From: Methylobacterium isbiliense
GTDB taxonomy: Bacteria; Pseudomonadota; Alphaproteobacteria; Rhizobiales; Beijerinckiaceae
Direction: 5' to 3'
Assembly: GCF_022179325.1 (NCBI RefSeq)
Contig: NZ_BPQQ01000002.1
Location: forward strand, 84,332 to 148,331
Length of the DNA: 64,000 nucleotides
Within the stretch, counting starts at the first letter, position 1, and each line of letters starts with the position of its first letter. This document shows positions 18,617 through 28,064 of this stretch, one piece after another. Under the pieces are notes generated by a model. That model saw nothing but the letters and a program-made list of their open reading frames with translations, ran no database searches and was not told where the DNA came from. A program made the translations under genes and the position numbers.

Positions 18617-19366
18617 TCACCCCTCCCCGGCCAGCGCCGACGACAGCGCGTCGTGCAGGCTGCTGGCCCCCAGCCGAAACGTGCGGGCCGAGACCCAGCC
18701 CGGCCCCATGACGCGGTCGGCGAGCGCCAGGTAGGTGGCGGCATCCTCCACCCGCCGCAAGCCGCCCGACACCTTGAGCCCCGCACCCGACCCCGCGGCC
18801 CGGATCGCCTCCAGCATCGCGCGCGCGGCGTCCGGGGTCGCCGAGACCGGGCTCTTGCCCGTCGAGGTCTTGAGAAAATCGGCGCCCGCGTCGAGACCGA
18901 GCCGGCTCGCCCGGTCGATCAGCGCCGGATCGCCGAGTTCTCCCGTCTCCAGAATCAGCTTGAGGCTGCGCCCGCCGGTCACGCAGCGGCGCACGCCCGC
19001 CACCATCGCGCGGGCGGCGGCCTCGTCGCCGCGCATCAGCGCCCGGTAGGGCAGCACGAGGTCGATCTCGCCCGCGCCGTCCGCCAGCGCCGCCTCCGTG
19101 GCCGCCACCGTGCCGGCGACGTCCTCGCCGCCCTGCGGGAAGTTGACCACCGTGGCGATGCGCACCGGCGTGCCGGCGAGGAGCCCGGCGGCGGCGCGCA
19201 CGAAGCGGGGCCAGACGCACACGGCCGCCACCGGTCCGCCCGGCGCCAGAGCCTTCGTGCAGAGGGCCGCGATCGCCGGCTCGCCGCAGGTCTCCGAGAG
19301 GTCGGTGAGGTCGAGGAGCGGCAGGGCGCGGCGCGCCACGGCGCGGGCCTTGCCGGGCGGGATCAC
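18617..19366 (-). CDS. deoC: Deoxyribose-phosphate aldolase
   Basis: A 249-residue class I aldolase that cleaves 2-deoxyribose-5-phosphate into acetaldehyde and glyceraldehyde-3-phosphate. Visible motifs are LLDLTDLSE at the N-terminus, VVNFPQGGED, the acidic GEIDLVLPY, and the Schiff-base Lys region ADFLKTSTGKSP. GLKVSGGLR carries the second conserved Lys. The GTG at 19366 overlaps the punA stop (GTGA), and deoA starts 3 bases after it ends. This coupling supports one mRNA for nucleoside salvage. Confidence 0.95.
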   Translation of the reverse strand: MIPPGKARAVARRALPLLDLTDLSETCGEPAIAALCTKALAPGGPVAAVCVWPRFVRAAAGLLAGTPVRIATVVNFPQGGEDVAGTVAATEAALADGAGEIDLVLPYRALMRGDEAAARAMVAGVRRCVTGGRSLKLILETGELGDPALIDRASRLGLDAGADFLKTSTGKSPVSATPDAARAMLEAIRAAGSGAGLKVSGGLRRVEDAATYLALADRVMGPGWVSARTFRLGASSLHDALSSALAGEG

Positions 19367-20181
19367 GACAGGTCCTCCAGCCACGCGGTGAGGAGGCGCA
19401 CCACGTCCCCGGCGGCCGCGGCGGCGACCCGCTTCGTCTCGGCATGGCTCGGCGCCCCGCCGGTGAAGCCCGCCGCGTAGTTCGTGACCAGCGAGAGGGC
19501 GGCGACGCGCAGGGAGAAGAACCGGGCCAGGATCACCTCCGGCACCGTCGACATGCCGACGAGGTCGGCGCCCAGCCGGCCGGCCATGCGGATCTCCGCC
19601 GGCGTCTCGAAGCTCGGGCCGGCGAACCACGCATAGACCCCCTCGTGCAGCCGCAGCCCCGCCACCGCCGCGGCGCGCCGCAGACCCGCCCGCAGGGCCG
19701 GATCGTAGGCGTCCACCATCGGCACGAAGCGGCCGTCGGCGGGCTCGCCGATCAGCGGGTTCATGCCTGCGAGATTCAGGTGGTCGGTGATGAGCGCGAG
19801 GCTGCCCGGCCCCGCCTCGGCCAGGAGCGAGCCGGCCGCGTTGGTGAGGAGGAGCGGCGGCGCGCCCAAAGCCGCCACCAGCCCCAGCGGAATCCGCATG
19901 GCGCCGGCCTCGCCGCGCTCGTAGGGGTGGGTGCGCCCCTGGAACAGCAGCACCTCGCGCCCGGCGAGGCGGCCGGCTACGAGCCGCCCGGCATGACCGG
20001 TGACGCCCGAGACGGGGCAATGCGGGATCTCCGCATAGGCGAGGTGGCGCGGCGCCGCCAGGGCCTCCGCGAGCGGCCCGAGCCCGGTGCCGGCCACGAC
20101 CGCGAGCGCGAAGGGACCGCCGAAGCCCCGCGCCCGCAGGACGGCGGCGGCCTCGGCGAGGCGGGGATCGTCCGCGCTCAC
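19363..20181 (-). CDS. punA: Purine-nucleoside phosphorylase
   Basis: A 272-residue trimeric-type (PNP/MTAP family) purine-nucleoside phosphorylase, which releases purine bases from nucleosides. Characteristic segments are VVAGTGLGPLA (phosphate loop), FQGRTHPYERG, LLTNAAGSL, the base-binding GPSFETPAEIRM and LVTNYAAG with the active-site Asn. The GTG at 20181 overlaps the cdd stop by 4 bases and the 3' end overlaps deoC by 4 bases. XapA-like substrate preference cannot be excluded. Confidence 0.94.
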   Translation of the reverse strand: MSADDPRLAEAAAVLRARGFGGPFALAVVAGTGLGPLAEALAAPRHLAYAEIPHCPVSGVTGHAGRLVAGRLAGREVLLFQGRTHPYERGEAGAMRIPLGLVAALGAPPLLLTNAAGSLLAEAGPGSLALITDHLNLAGMNPLIGEPADGRFVPMVDAYDPALRAGLRRAAAVAGLRLHEGVYAWFAGPSFETPAEIRMAGRLGADLVGMSTVPEVILARFFSLRVAALSLVTNYAAGFTGGAPSHAETKRVAAAAAGDVVRLLTAWLEDLS

Positions 20182-20582
20182 CCGGGCAGACCCAGAGTGT
20201 CGGGGCCGAAGGAATCCGGCAGCAGGGTGCCGAGGGTGAAGCTCCTCCGCACGCCCTCCGGCCCCGCGACGTGCACCGGCGTGTCGGGGCTCGCGAATTC
20301 CCGGATGCGCTGGCGGCAGGCGCCGCAGGGCGTCACCAGCGCCTCACCCTCGCCCAGCACCAGGATCGCCGCGATGCGCCGGCCGCCCCCCGCCACCATC
20401 GCGGCGATGGCGCCCGCCTCCGCGCAGGTGCCGACCGGATAGGCGGCGTTCTCGACGTTGCAGCCCGCATGGACCGCCCCGGTCTCGTCCCGCACGGCGG
20501 CGCCGACCCTGAAGCGCGAATAGGGCGCGTGCGCCCGCGCCTGAGCGGTGCGGGCGGCGGCCAGCAGCATCTCGATCGTCAT
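20178..20582 (-). CDS. cdd: Cytidine deaminase
   Basis: A 134-residue zinc enzyme that deaminates cytidine and deoxycytidine to uridine forms. The zinc motif is split as usual: CAEAGAI supplies the first Cys and the catalytic Glu, and PCGACRQRI supplies the other two Cys. YSRFRVGAAV and NVENAAYP are the substrate-binding segments. It is the first gene of the salvage operon. The ATG at 20582 is the only sensible start. Confidence 0.96.
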   Translation of the reverse strand: MTIEMLLAAARTAQARAHAPYSRFRVGAAVRDETGAVHAGCNVENAAYPVGTCAEAGAIAAMVAGGGRRIAAILVLGEGEALVTPCGACRQRIREFASPDTPVHVAGPEGVRRSFTLGTLLPDSFGPDTLGLPG

Positions 20583-20689
20583 GCGGGGATCGTCATCGGG
20601 AGGAAGCGGCGCGGACCATCCCCGATGATTGCCCGCGGGACGGGGCGGCTGTCGAGTCCCCGGTACCGGCGGAGGCGCGATCGTTGCGC

Positions 20690-21130
20690 CTAATGCCCGG
20701 CGGCCTCCGCCGCCGCGCGGGCCGCCCTGAGGTTGGCCGCCTCCTCGGCGGCATCCGCGGCCTCGCTCGCCCGGAAGCTGCGCGCCCGCGCCTCGCAGCG
20801 CGCGCGCAGGCCGTCCAGTTCCTCCTCGGTCAGATGCTCGATGCCGATATAGGTGTTCTGCGCCGCGCTCGCGCGGATCAGCTCATCGAGCTTGGCCTGG
20901 ATCGCCGCGCCGTCGCGGTTCTGGGTGTTCTGGATCAGGAACACCATCAGGAAGGTCACGATGGTCGTCCCGGTGTTGATGATGAGCTGCCACGTGTCCG
21001 AGAAGCCGAACAGCGGGCCGCTGACGGCCCAGGCCACGATGACCATGAGGCTGATCGCGAAGGTGGCGGGCTTGCCGGCCGCCCGGGCGACCGCCGCCGA
21101 GAAGGCGGTGAAGGTGCGGGCGATCGCCAT
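20690..21130 (-). CDS. Low-affinity iron permease family small membrane protein
   Basis: A 146-residue protein with two hydrophobic helices (FAISLMVIVAWAVSGPLFG, then INTGTTIVTFLMVFLIQ) followed by NTQNRDGAAIQAKLDELI, the hallmark of the low-affinity Fe/Cu permease family (PF04120-like). The C-terminal tail is charged and helical. Members are named after a yeast protein, but bacterial function is not established. It stands alone between cdd and mgtE and has no visible iron-regulator site. Confidence 0.85.
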   Translation of the reverse strand: MAIARTFTAFSAAVARAAGKPATFAISLMVIVAWAVSGPLFGFSDTWQLIINTGTTIVTFLMVFLIQNTQNRDGAAIQAKLDELIRASAAQNTYIGIEHLTEEELDGLRARCEARARSFRASEAADAAEEAANLRAARAAAEAAGH

Positions 21131-21411
21131 CGAGAGCCTCCTGCGGCCGCCCGGCGCGGCCTGTCGCGGACGTTGACGAAATCGTCAGTCGCCCGGTCGG
21201 TTCCGCCCTTGACGCAGGCCGCGCCCGGGCGCATCGAGCCCCGGCACGCGGCCTTCGCGCCGCAGCAATCCCAACCCGGATCCTCCATGCCGAGCGACAG
21301 TCACAGTCGACCGCCGTTCCAGCCCGCCTGCTGACCGCTCCCCGGGACCTCGCGCCCGCGCCAGCGCTCACCCCGGCCGGCCGGAACGGCAGGCCGTCAG
21401 GAAGGTGAGCC

Positions 21412-22782
21412 ATGATCGAGACCCCGACCCTCGGCGCCCCCGTCGAGCCCGCGGCACTGGCCGCGCGCCTCGCCGACGAGAGCGCCCCCGACATCGTCGA
21501 AGCCCTCAACGGGGAGGCCCCCGAGGTGGCGGCGGCCATCCTGCTCGGCCTGCCGCACGACCGGGCCGTCGAGGTGCTCGACCAGCCCGAGCTGGACTGC
21601 GCCGCCGACATCATCGAGATGCTGCCGCGCGACCGCGTCGCCTCCTACCTCTCGGCCATGTCGGCCGACCGGGCCACCGACCTCATCCGCGAGATCGAGG
21701 AGCCGGGCCGCTCGGACCTGCGCGCGCGCCTCGACGCCGAGACCCGCGGCGCCGTCGACCGGCTGATCGGCTACCCGGAGGAGAGCGTCGGTTCGCTGAT
21801 GACGACGGAGTTCGTCTCGGTCCCGACCACCTGGACGGTGCGCCAGACACTGGAGCACATCCGCGAGGTCGAGCGCACCCGCGAGACGGTCTACTCGATC
21901 TTCGTGCTCGATCCGCGCACCCGGGCGCTCGCCAAGGCGGTGCCGCTGCGCCGCCTGCTCTCGGGCGATCCCGACGACCTGATCCTGTCGGTGGCGCCGG
22001 CCCGCCGGCCGATCGTGCTGACGGCGGATGCCGGCCGCGACGAGGCCGCGCGCCTGATCTCCAAGTACGACCTCCTGGCCATCCCGGTCGTCGACGAATC
22101 GAGCCACGTCATCGGCATCGTCACGGTGGACGACGTCATCGACGCCATGGTCCAGCGCCAGACCGAGCAGGTGCAGCGCTTCGGCGGCGTGGAGGCCCTG
22201 GACGAGCCCTACATGGACATCTCGTTCTGGGAGATGATCCGCAAGCGGGCGGGCTGGCTCTGCGTGCTGTTCCTGTCCGAGATGCTCACCGCGAGCGCCA
22301 TGCAGGGCTTCGAGGGCGAGCTGGAGAAGGCGATCGTGCTGACGCTCTTCATCCCGCTGATCATGAGTTCGGGCGGCAATTCCGGCTCGCAGGCGACCTC
22401 GCTGCTGATCCGCGCGCTCGCGCTGCATCAGGTGCGCCTGCGCGACTGGTGGCGGGTGGCGCTGCGCGAGATTCCCGCCGGCATCACGCTGGGGGCTATC
22501 CTCGGGACGATCGGAATCGTGCGGATCGTCATCTGGCAGAAGACCGGCCTGTACGATTACGGCGAGCACTGGATGCTGGTGGCGGCGACCGTCGGCACCG
22601 CGCTGATCGGCATCGTGCTGTTCGGCTCGCTTGCCGGCTCGATGCTGCCGTTCCTGCTCCAGCGCCTCGGCTTCGACCCGGCCACCGCCTCGGCCCCGTT
22701 CGTCGCCACGCTCGTCGACGTCTCGGGGCTGGTGATCTACTTCACGGTCGCGCTGGTGATCCTGCGGGGCACGCTGCTGTAG
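21412..22782 (+). CDS. mgtE: Magnesium transporter MgtE
   Basis: A 456-residue Mg2+ channel. The N-domain is a helical superhelix (residues 1-130). It is followed by a CBS pair (around TTEFVSVPTTWTVRQTL and YDLLAIPVVDESSHVIGIVT) and a five-helix membrane domain from about residue 280, containing LIMSSGGNSGSQATSLLIRA, the pore signature. The ATG at 21412 follows AGGAAGG. Length and domain order are standard. Family members sense Mg2+ through the cytosolic domains. No riboswitch-like leader was seen upstream. Confidence 0.96.
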   Translation: MIETPTLGAPVEPAALAARLADESAPDIVEALNGEAPEVAAAILLGLPHDRAVEVLDQPELDCAADIIEMLPRDRVASYLSAMSADRATDLIREIEEPGRSDLRARLDAETRGAVDRLIGYPEESVGSLMTTEFVSVPTTWTVRQTLEHIREVERTRETVYSIFVLDPRTRALAKAVPLRRLLSGDPDDLILSVAPARRPIVLTADAGRDEAARLISKYDLLAIPVVDESSHVIGIVTVDDVIDAMVQRQTEQVQRFGGVEALDEPYMDISFWEMIRKRAGWLCVLFLSEMLTASAMQGFEGELEKAIVLTLFIPLIMSSGGNSGSQATSLLIRALALHQVRLRDWWRVALREIPAGITLGAILGTIGIVRIVIWQKTGLYDYGEHWMLVAATVGTALIGIVLFGSLAGSMLPFLLQRLGFDPATASAPFVATLVDVSGLVIYFTVALVILRGTLL

Positions 22783-22801
22783 GCCCCGTCGGTCGGGCGC
22801 G

Positions 22802-23347
22802 TCAGCGCTCCTCGATCGTGAGCTTCTGGAACCCTTTCGGCGCCAGCTTCGGCCGCTTGGCGCTCAGGATCCGGGAATTCACGCCGGTCCAGCCGATCTC
22901 CCCCGAGAGTCGCCCGTACTCGATCTTCGGGCAGCGGTTCATCACCACGGTGACGCCGCGCGCCTCCGCCCTGGCGGCGGCCGCGTCGTTGCGCACGCCG
23001 AGCTGCATCCAGATCACCTCCGGCAGCGGGTCGAGGGCCAGCGCCTCGTCCACGAGGGGCCCGGCCGCCTCGGAATTGCGGAAGATCTCGACCATGTCGA
23101 CCGGGCGGCCGAGATCGGCGAGGCGCCCGACCACTTGCTTGCCCAGCAGCGCCTGCCCGGCGAGGCCCGGATTGACCGGGATCACGTCGTAGCCGCGCTC
23201 GATGAGGTACTTGGTGACGATCCAGCTCGGCCGGGCCGGGTTGGCCGAGGCGCCGACGAGCGCGATCGCGCGCACCCGCCGCAGCAGGGCGCGCAGCGCG
23301 GCATCGTCGTAGCGGTCGTGGCGGGCGGGGTCGAAGGCGTCGGTCAT
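22802..23347 (-). CDS. CoA-binding (YccU-like) protein
   Basis: A 181-residue Rossmann protein of the CoA-binding domain family (YccU-like). The nucleotide loop is IALVGASANPARPSWIVTKY, followed by GYDVIPVNPG, VDMVEIFRN and VIWMQLGVRN. It resembles the ATP-independent CoA-binding half of succinyl-CoA synthetase but has no catalytic partner domain. The cellular function of the family is not firmly known. The gene is convergent with mgtE. Confidence 0.88.
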   Translation of the reverse strand: MTDAFDPARHDRYDDAALRALLRRVRAIALVGASANPARPSWIVTKYLIERGYDVIPVNPGLAGQALLGKQVVGRLADLGRPVDMVEIFRNSEAAGPLVDEALALDPLPEVIWMQLGVRNDAAAARAEARGVTVVMNRCPKIEYGRLSGEIGWTGVNSRILSAKRPKLAPKGFQKLTIEER

Positions 23348-23426
23348 CGGCGGCTCGCGGCGTGGGACCGGCTCCTTCGCACGGGAGCGCGCGCCGACGC
23401 CAGTCCCCCGGCTGCGGGCGCCCGCC

Positions 23427-23597
23427 TCACCCCTTGGCGGAGGGCGTGATGCCGAGTTCGGCGAGCTTGGCGTGCACGGCGGTGACCGGGCGCTTCAGCT
23501 TCAGGCTCATCACCTCCGGCGACACGCCCTCGCGGGCCATCGCCCGCAGCTGCTGCACGGTCTCGAAGGTCCAACCGGCCTCGGCGGTCTCGCTCAT
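23427..23597 (-). CDS. Small HTH-like protein, function unknown
   Basis: A 56-residue protein with a very good AAGGAGGG site before the ATG at 23597. The sequence (GWTFETVQQLRAMAREG, then RPVTAVHAKLAELGI) has the spacing of a short helix-turn-helix or Myb/SANT-like fold, reminiscent of the N-terminal HTH of GcrA-type proteins. It may bind DNA, but the likeness is weak. It lies just upstream of rnpB on the opposite strand. Confidence 0.72.
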   Translation of the reverse strand: MSETAEAGWTFETVQQLRAMAREGVSPEVMSLKLKRPVTAVHAKLAELGITPSAKG

Positions 23598-23726
23598 GGC
23601 GTCCCTCCTTCGTTGCGGCCGCGGCTCGCGGCGGCCCGGATCCCGGCAGTTAGGGATCGGATCGGCGCCGGCAACCCGTCGGCGGCGCTTGACGGCGCGC
23701 GCCCCGCGTCGCACATCGCCGCCATC

Positions 23727-24128
23727 AGCCGGCCGGGCGGCCGCTCCGCGTCCCGCGCGGGGAGGAAAGTCCGGGCTCCATGGAGAGACGGTGCCGGATA
23801 ACATCCGGCGGGGGCGACCCCAGGGACAGTGCCACAGAGAACAGACCGCCGCCGGGCTCGCGCCCGCCGCGGCAAGGGTGAAACGGTGCGGTAAGAGCGC
23901 ACCGCGGACGCGGCAACGCGGACGGCACGGCAAACCCCACCGGGAGCAAAACCGAATAGGGGCGACACGGGCGGGCCGAAAGGCCCGCGCAGGCCCGATC
24001 TCCAGGCCCGTCGCCCGGGTTGGTTGCTCGAGGCGGCCGGCAACGGCCGTCCCAGAGGAATGGCCGCCACGTCCGGGGGATCCTCGCGGATCGCCCGGGC
24101 CCTACAGAACCCGGCTTACAGGCCGGCT
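23727..24128 (+). ncRNA. rnpB: RNase P RNA, bacterial type A
   Basis: The catalytic RNA of RNase P, which trims the 5' leader of precursor tRNAs. The conserved core is unmistakable: GAGGAAAGTCCGGGCTCC near 23762 and ACAGAACCCGGCTTACAGG at 24104-24122. Between them are CCACAGAGAACA, AGGGTGAAACGGTGCGGTAA and GAGCAAAACCGAATAGG. The ends were set by pairing AGCCGGCC (23727-23734) with GGCCGGCT (24121-24128), the P1-like closing helix, so a few bases either side are uncertain. It lies directly upstream of the cell-wall gene cluster. Confidence 0.95.
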
Positions 24129-24488
24129 GATACCCTCATCCTCTCCGCCGCCAGCGAACGGGGCCGCAAGGCTTCGTTAACGTTGCTGACGTCTGATCGG
24201 GACCGGCGTGGGCGCGTGCGTCCCGCGCCCGCGCGTTGACGCTCCCGGAGGCCCATGTTAGCCCGAGTCACCCCGTCCGCGGCGCCTTCCGAACCGCCGG
24301 CTGCAACCTGTGCGCGCAGGATGGCTCGCCGTGCGACGCCTGCCGGAGCGGGAATGGCGGCGCCGCGGCGCCCAGACCGGCCGAACTCGCGGCCCGTTCG
24401 GAGTGCGGGGATCCATGCACCGTCACGTGTACGACCGCGCCGCCTCTGCGTGGCCCGTTCATCCGTTGTCGTCTCCGGGGGCTGTGCG
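24129..24488 (+). promoter_or_regulatory. Leader/promoter region of the rsmH-ftsL-ftsI cluster
   Basis: This 360-bp gap lies between rnpB and rsmH. A TTGACG box is at 24236-24241, with a weak TGTTAG/TTAGCC candidate -10 about 16 bases on, so a promoter for the division genes may sit there. Many relatives carry mraZ at this place. No MraZ-like reading frame exists, and the gap is too short for a full one. Nothing else recognisable was found. Confidence 0.4.
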
Positions 24489-25520
24489 ATGAGCGCGGGC
24501 GAGGGCGCTTCGCCCGTCCCCCATATCCCGGTGCTGCTCGACGAGGTCGCCGCGGCCCTGCGCCTCGGCGAGGTGGCGGGCGTGTTCGTGGACGGCACCT
24601 TCGGGGCCGGCGGTTACACGCGCGCGATCCTCGACGCCGATCCGCAGAACCGCGTGATCGCCATCGACCGCGACCCCACCGCCATCGCGGCGGGCCGTGC
24701 GCTCGCCGGCGCGATGGACGGCCGCCTCGTGCTGGTCGAGGGCCGGTTCGGCGACCTCGACGCGCTGGCGGCGGACCGGGGCTGCCCCGCCGTCGATGCG
24801 GTGGTGCTCGATGTCGGCGTGTCCTCGATGCAGCTCGACCGCGCCGAGCGCGGCTTCTCGTTCCGCCACGACGGCCCGCTCGACATGCGCATGGGGGCGG
24901 AGGGGCCGAGCGCCGCCGACCTCGTCAACGAGGCCTCCGAGGCCGAACTCGCCGACATCATCTACCTGTACGGCGAGGAACGCCGGTCGCGGGCGGTGGC
25001 GCGCGCGATCCTGGAGGCGCGCCGCCGGGCGCCGATCACCCGTACGGCGGCGCTGGCCGACCTCGTCGCGGGCGTGGTGCGGGCCGAACCCGGCAGCGGC
25101 ATCCATCCGGCGACCCGCACCTTCCAGGCCCTGCGCATCGCCGTGAACGACGAACTCGGCGAGTTGCAGCGGGCGCTGCACGCGGCGGAGCGCATCCTGC
25201 GCCCGGGCGGGCGGCTCGTGGTCGTGACCTTCCACTCGCTGGAAGACCGCATCGTCAAGCAGTTCCTCTCGGCCCGCAGCGGCCGGGCCGTGTCGGCCTC
25301 GCGCCACGTGCCGATGGCGGCCAAGCCCGTGCCGCGCAGCTTCACCCTCGTCACCAAGGGGCCGGTCGGCCCGGGCGAGGCGGAGGCCGCCCGCAACCCG
25401 CGGGCGCGCTCGGCGAAGCTGCGGGCGGGCGAGCGCACCGACGCGCCTGTGCCCGAACCCCTGGCCTCGCTCGAAGCGCTGGCCGCCCTCCCCTCCCGCG
25501 ACCGCGGAGGCCGCCGGTGA
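24489..25520 (+). CDS. rsmH: 16S rRNA (cytosine-1402-N4)-methyltransferase
   Basis: A 343-residue SAM-dependent enzyme (RsmH, formerly MraW) that methylates C1402 in the ribosomal decoding centre. The opening [13 protein letters not shown] is typical, followed by the SAM loop [45 protein letters not shown] and [13 protein letters not shown]. The ATG at 24489 gives the standard N-terminus, although the frame is open upstream. The stop overlaps the ftsL start, so the cluster is translationally coupled. Confidence 0.95.
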   Translation: MSAGEGASPVPHIPVLLDEVAAALRLGEVAGVFVDGTFGAGGYTRAILDADPQNRVIAIDRDPTAIAAGRALAGAMDGRLVLVEGRFGDLDALAADRGCPAVDAVVLDVGVSSMQLDRAERGFSFRHDGPLDMRMGAEGPSAADLVNEASEAELADIIYLYGEERRSRAVARAILEARRRAPITRTAALADLVAGVVRAEPGSGIHPATRTFQALRIAVNDELGELQRALHAAERILRPGGRLVVVTFHSLEDRIVKQFLSARSGRAVSASRHVPMAAKPVPRSFTLVTKGPVGPGEAEAARNPRARSAKLRAGERTDAPVPEPLASLEALAALPSRDRGGRR

Positions 25521-25948
25521 TCCGCCTCCTGCATCTCGCCGCCATCGCGGGGCTGATCGCCTCGGCCATCTACGCCTACTCGATCAAGTACGACACGCTC
25601 TACCAGGCCGAGCAGGTCGCCAAGCTGAAGACCCGCCTGCGCAAGGAGCGCGAGGCGATCGCGGTGCTGCGCGCCGAGTGGCAGCTCCTGACGCGGCCCG
25701 ACCGGCTCCAGGCGGCGGTCGACAAGTACCTGACCCTGGAGGCGAGCGGCGCGGGCCATCTCGGGCGCTTCGCCGACCTGCCGGCCCGCGCGGACCGGGG
25801 GGACGAGATCGCCCGCAAGCTCGAGAGCCTGGGCCTGTTCGCCACCGCGACCCCGGGCGCCCGGGAGCGCGCGGCCTCGACCCCCGGCCGCGACGAGCCC
25901 CGCACCACCGGATCCACGTCCACCCGCACGCCGACGGCGACGAGGTAA
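25517..25948 (+). CDS. ftsL: Cell-division protein FtsL
   Basis: A 143-residue bitopic protein. It has a short cytoplasmic start, one membrane helix ([20 protein letters not shown]) and then a coiled-coil periplasmic part ([18 protein letters not shown], then [15 protein letters not shown]), the alphaproteobacterial FtsL pattern. FtsL joins FtsB and FtsQ in the divisome. The GTG at 25517 overlaps the rsmH stop (GTGA). The C-terminal tail from about residue 105 is low-complexity, rich in Thr, Pro and Arg. Identity rests on this topology and on position between rsmH and ftsI. Confidence 0.88.
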   Translation: MIRLLHLAAIAGLIASAIYAYSIKYDTLYQAEQVAKLKTRLRKEREAIAVLRAEWQLLTRPDRLQAAVDKYLTLEASGAGHLGRFADLPARADRGDEIARKLESLGLFATATPGARERAASTPGRDEPRTTGSTSTRTPTATR

Positions 25949-25954
25949 CCTGCC

Positions 25955-27733
25955 GTGTCCGACGCAACTCCCGATCCGGCCCCGATCACCGCCGAGGCGA
26001 GCGCCGCACCGGCGCGCGCGGGCGGCCTCCCGGCCGTGCTGCGGGCGATGTTCCGCTTCGCCGTGGAGCGCAGCGCCGCCCGCGTCGGCCTCGTCGGCCT
26101 CGTCTTCTGCACGGTCTTCGCGGTCATCGCGGGGCGCCTCGTGACGATGGCGCTGTTCCCCGACGATCCGACCGGCACCGCGCAGCGCGCGGCGGCCGGC
26201 GCCTCGACGGCGATCCGGCCCGACATCGTCGACCGCAACGGCGAGATCCTGGCCACCGACATCCGCACGGTGTCGCTCTTCGCCGAGCCGAAGAACATCT
26301 ACGACAAGGACGAGGCGGTCGAACTCCTCACCGCCGTGCTGCCGGGCCTCAACGCCCGCGAGCTGCGCGAGAAGCTGAGCAGCAAGAAGGGCTTCGTCTG
26401 GGTCAAGCGCGAGATCACGCCCAAGCAGCAGGCCGAGGTGCACCGGCTCGGCATCCCGGGCATCGGCTTCCTTCCCGACCACAAGCGGGTCTATCCGAAC
26501 GGCGTCGCGGCCGCCCACGTGCTGGGATTCGCCAACCTCGACAACGTCGGCATCGCCGGCATCGAGAAGTACATCGACAAGTCCGGCCTCAAGGACCTCA
26601 ACAGCCTGGGCTTCATCCAGCGCGCCGCCGACCTCGCCCCGGTGCGGCTCTCCCTCGACCTGCGCGCCCAGCACGCGGTGCGCGACGAGCTCGTCAAGGG
26701 CATGGAGCATTTCCGCGCCAAGGCCGCGGCCGGGCTGATCCTCGACGTCGTCACGGGCGAGGTGATCGCGCTGGTGTCGCTGCCGGATTTCGACCCGAAC
26801 GAGCCCGCCGACGCGCTCCATCCCGACCGCATCAACCGAATGAACGTCGGCGTCTACGAGATGGGCTCGACCTTCAAGGCCGTCACCACCGCGATGGCGA
26901 TCGACTCGGGCAAGTTCACCATCAACTCGACCTTCGACACGGCGGGCGGCGTGCTGCGCTACGGCCGCCAGGTCATCCACGAGTACCACGGCACCGGGCG
27001 CGTCCTGACCGTGCCGGAGGTGTTCATCCACTCCTCCAACATCGGCTCGGCCAAGATGGCGCTCGGCGTCGGCGTTCCGGGCCACAAGGCCTTCCTGAAG
27101 AAGATGGGCCTGCTCGACCGGATGCGCACCGAGCTGCCGGAGAGCGCCGAGCCGATCGTCCCGGCCCGCTGGAGCGAGATCAACACCATCACGATCGCCT
27201 TCGGCCACGGCCTCGCGGTGGCGCCGATCCAGGCGGCGGCGGCGGTGGCGGCGCTGGCCAACGGCGGCGAACTCGTCACCCCGACCTTCCTGAAGCGCTC
27301 GGAGGCGGAGGCGCACGAGAAGGGCGCCCGGGTGATCTCGCCCCAGACCAGCGAGGCGCTGCGCTTCATCATGCGGATGAACGCGGTCCACGGCTCGGCC
27401 AAGAAGTCGGCGATCCCCGGCTACTTCATCGGCGGCAAGACCGGCACCGCCGAGAAGGTGATCAACGGCCGCTACGCCAAGAACCGGCTGTTCACCACCT
27501 TCATGGCGATCTCGCCCGCCGACAAGCCGCGCTACCTCTTCCTGACCATCATGGACGAGCCGCAGCCCGCGCCCGAGACCTTCGGCTACGCCACGGCCGC
27601 CTGGAACTCCGGGACGATCACCGGCCGGATCATCGAGCGGGTCGGCCCGGTGCTGGGCATCCCGCCGCGCTTCGAGCCGCCGGAAAAGCCCTTCCCGCAG
27701 ATGGTGAAGCTGGGCGCCTGGGGCACCCGATAG
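25955..27733 (+). CDS. ftsI: Peptidoglycan transpeptidase FtsI (PBP3)
   Basis: A 592-residue septal penicillin-binding protein. A membrane anchor lies near residue 50 (VGLVGLVFCTVFAVIAGRLV), then the pedestal domain starting at RPDIVDRNGEILATDI. The transpeptidase domain has the catalytic S-x-x-K in MGSTFKAVT, S-x-N in SSNIGSAK and K-T-G in GGKTGTAEK. The GTG at 25955 lies 6 bases after ftsL. It crosslinks septal peptidoglycan. A 330-bp gap with inverted repeats follows, so the downstream mur genes may have their own promoter. Confidence 0.96.
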   Translation: MSDATPDPAPITAEASAAPARAGGLPAVLRAMFRFAVERSAARVGLVGLVFCTVFAVIAGRLVTMALFPDDPTGTAQRAAAGASTAIRPDIVDRNGEILATDIRTVSLFAEPKNIYDKDEAVELLTAVLPGLNARELREKLSSKKGFVWVKREITPKQQAEVHRLGIPGIGFLPDHKRVYPNGVAAAHVLGFANLDNVGIAGIEKYIDKSGLKDLNSLGFIQRAADLAPVRLSLDLRAQHAVRDELVKGMEHFRAKAAAGLILDVVTGEVIALVSLPDFDPNEPADALHPDRINRMNVGVYEMGSTFKAVTTAMAIDSGKFTINSTFDTAGGVLRYGRQVIHEYHGTGRVLTVPEVFIHSSNIGSAKMALGVGVPGHKAFLKKMGLLDRMRTELPESAEPIVPARWSEINTITIAFGHGLAVAPIQAAAAVAALANGGELVTPTFLKRSEAEAHEKGARVISPQTSEALRFIMRMNAVHGSAKKSAIPGYFIGGKTGTAEKVINGRYAKNRLFTTFMAISPADKPRYLFLTIMDEPQPAPETFGYATAAWNSGTITGRIIERVGPVLGIPPRFEPPEKPFPQMVKLGAWGTR

Positions 27734-27810
27734 CGGCGGGCCTCGACCCTGGCGGCACGGGAGCCTAGGAGTACGACCGGAATCGAACGCGGAACGGGCG
27801 TGACGCGGGG

Positions 27811-28026
27811 GACCCCTCTCCCGGGTGGGAGAGGGGCAGGGGTGAGGGTGTGACGCTTCCGGTGACACGGTGAGCGTGGTGAGGGGAGCGGGACGGGTCC
27901 GGTTCAGCCACGAGCCTCCGTGCTGGCCCCGGGCCTCGTCGAGCCTTCCTGCGGCACCCTTCGGCACCCTCACCCCTCCCCCCACCCGGGAGAGGGGATC
28001 CCGCGCATCACTCGTCACCGTGTCAC
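27811..28026. repeat. Inverted dispersed-repeat element between ftsI and murE
   Basis: The 331-bp gap between ftsI and murE (27734-28064) carries two oppositely oriented copies of a C-rich element. The left copy is at about 27811-27850 (CCCCTCTCCCGGGTGGGAG, then GGGGTGAGGGTG). The right copy is at about 27965-27997 (CACCCTCACCCCTCCC, then ACCCGGGAGAGGGG). The 12-mer GTGACACGGTGA at 27862-27873 is exactly reversed as TCACCGTGTCAC at 28015-28026. Elements with a CCCTCTCCC..GGGAGAGGG core are common between genes in this order. No transposase or reading frame is present. Confidence 0.7.
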
Positions 28027-28064
28027 ACTTCTGGCCGTCAGAAATGGCCGAGCAGGCGGAACGG

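Noticed and set aside
21174-21187. Dyad TGACGA-AA-TCGTCA between the iron-permease-like gene and mgtE
   Set aside because: Symmetric but short, with no regulator nearby and no match to a known site. Chance occurrence cannot be excluded.
24129-24488. mraZ upstream of rsmH
   Set aside because: All frames were checked. None shows MraZ-like sequence, and the space is shorter than a normal mraZ.
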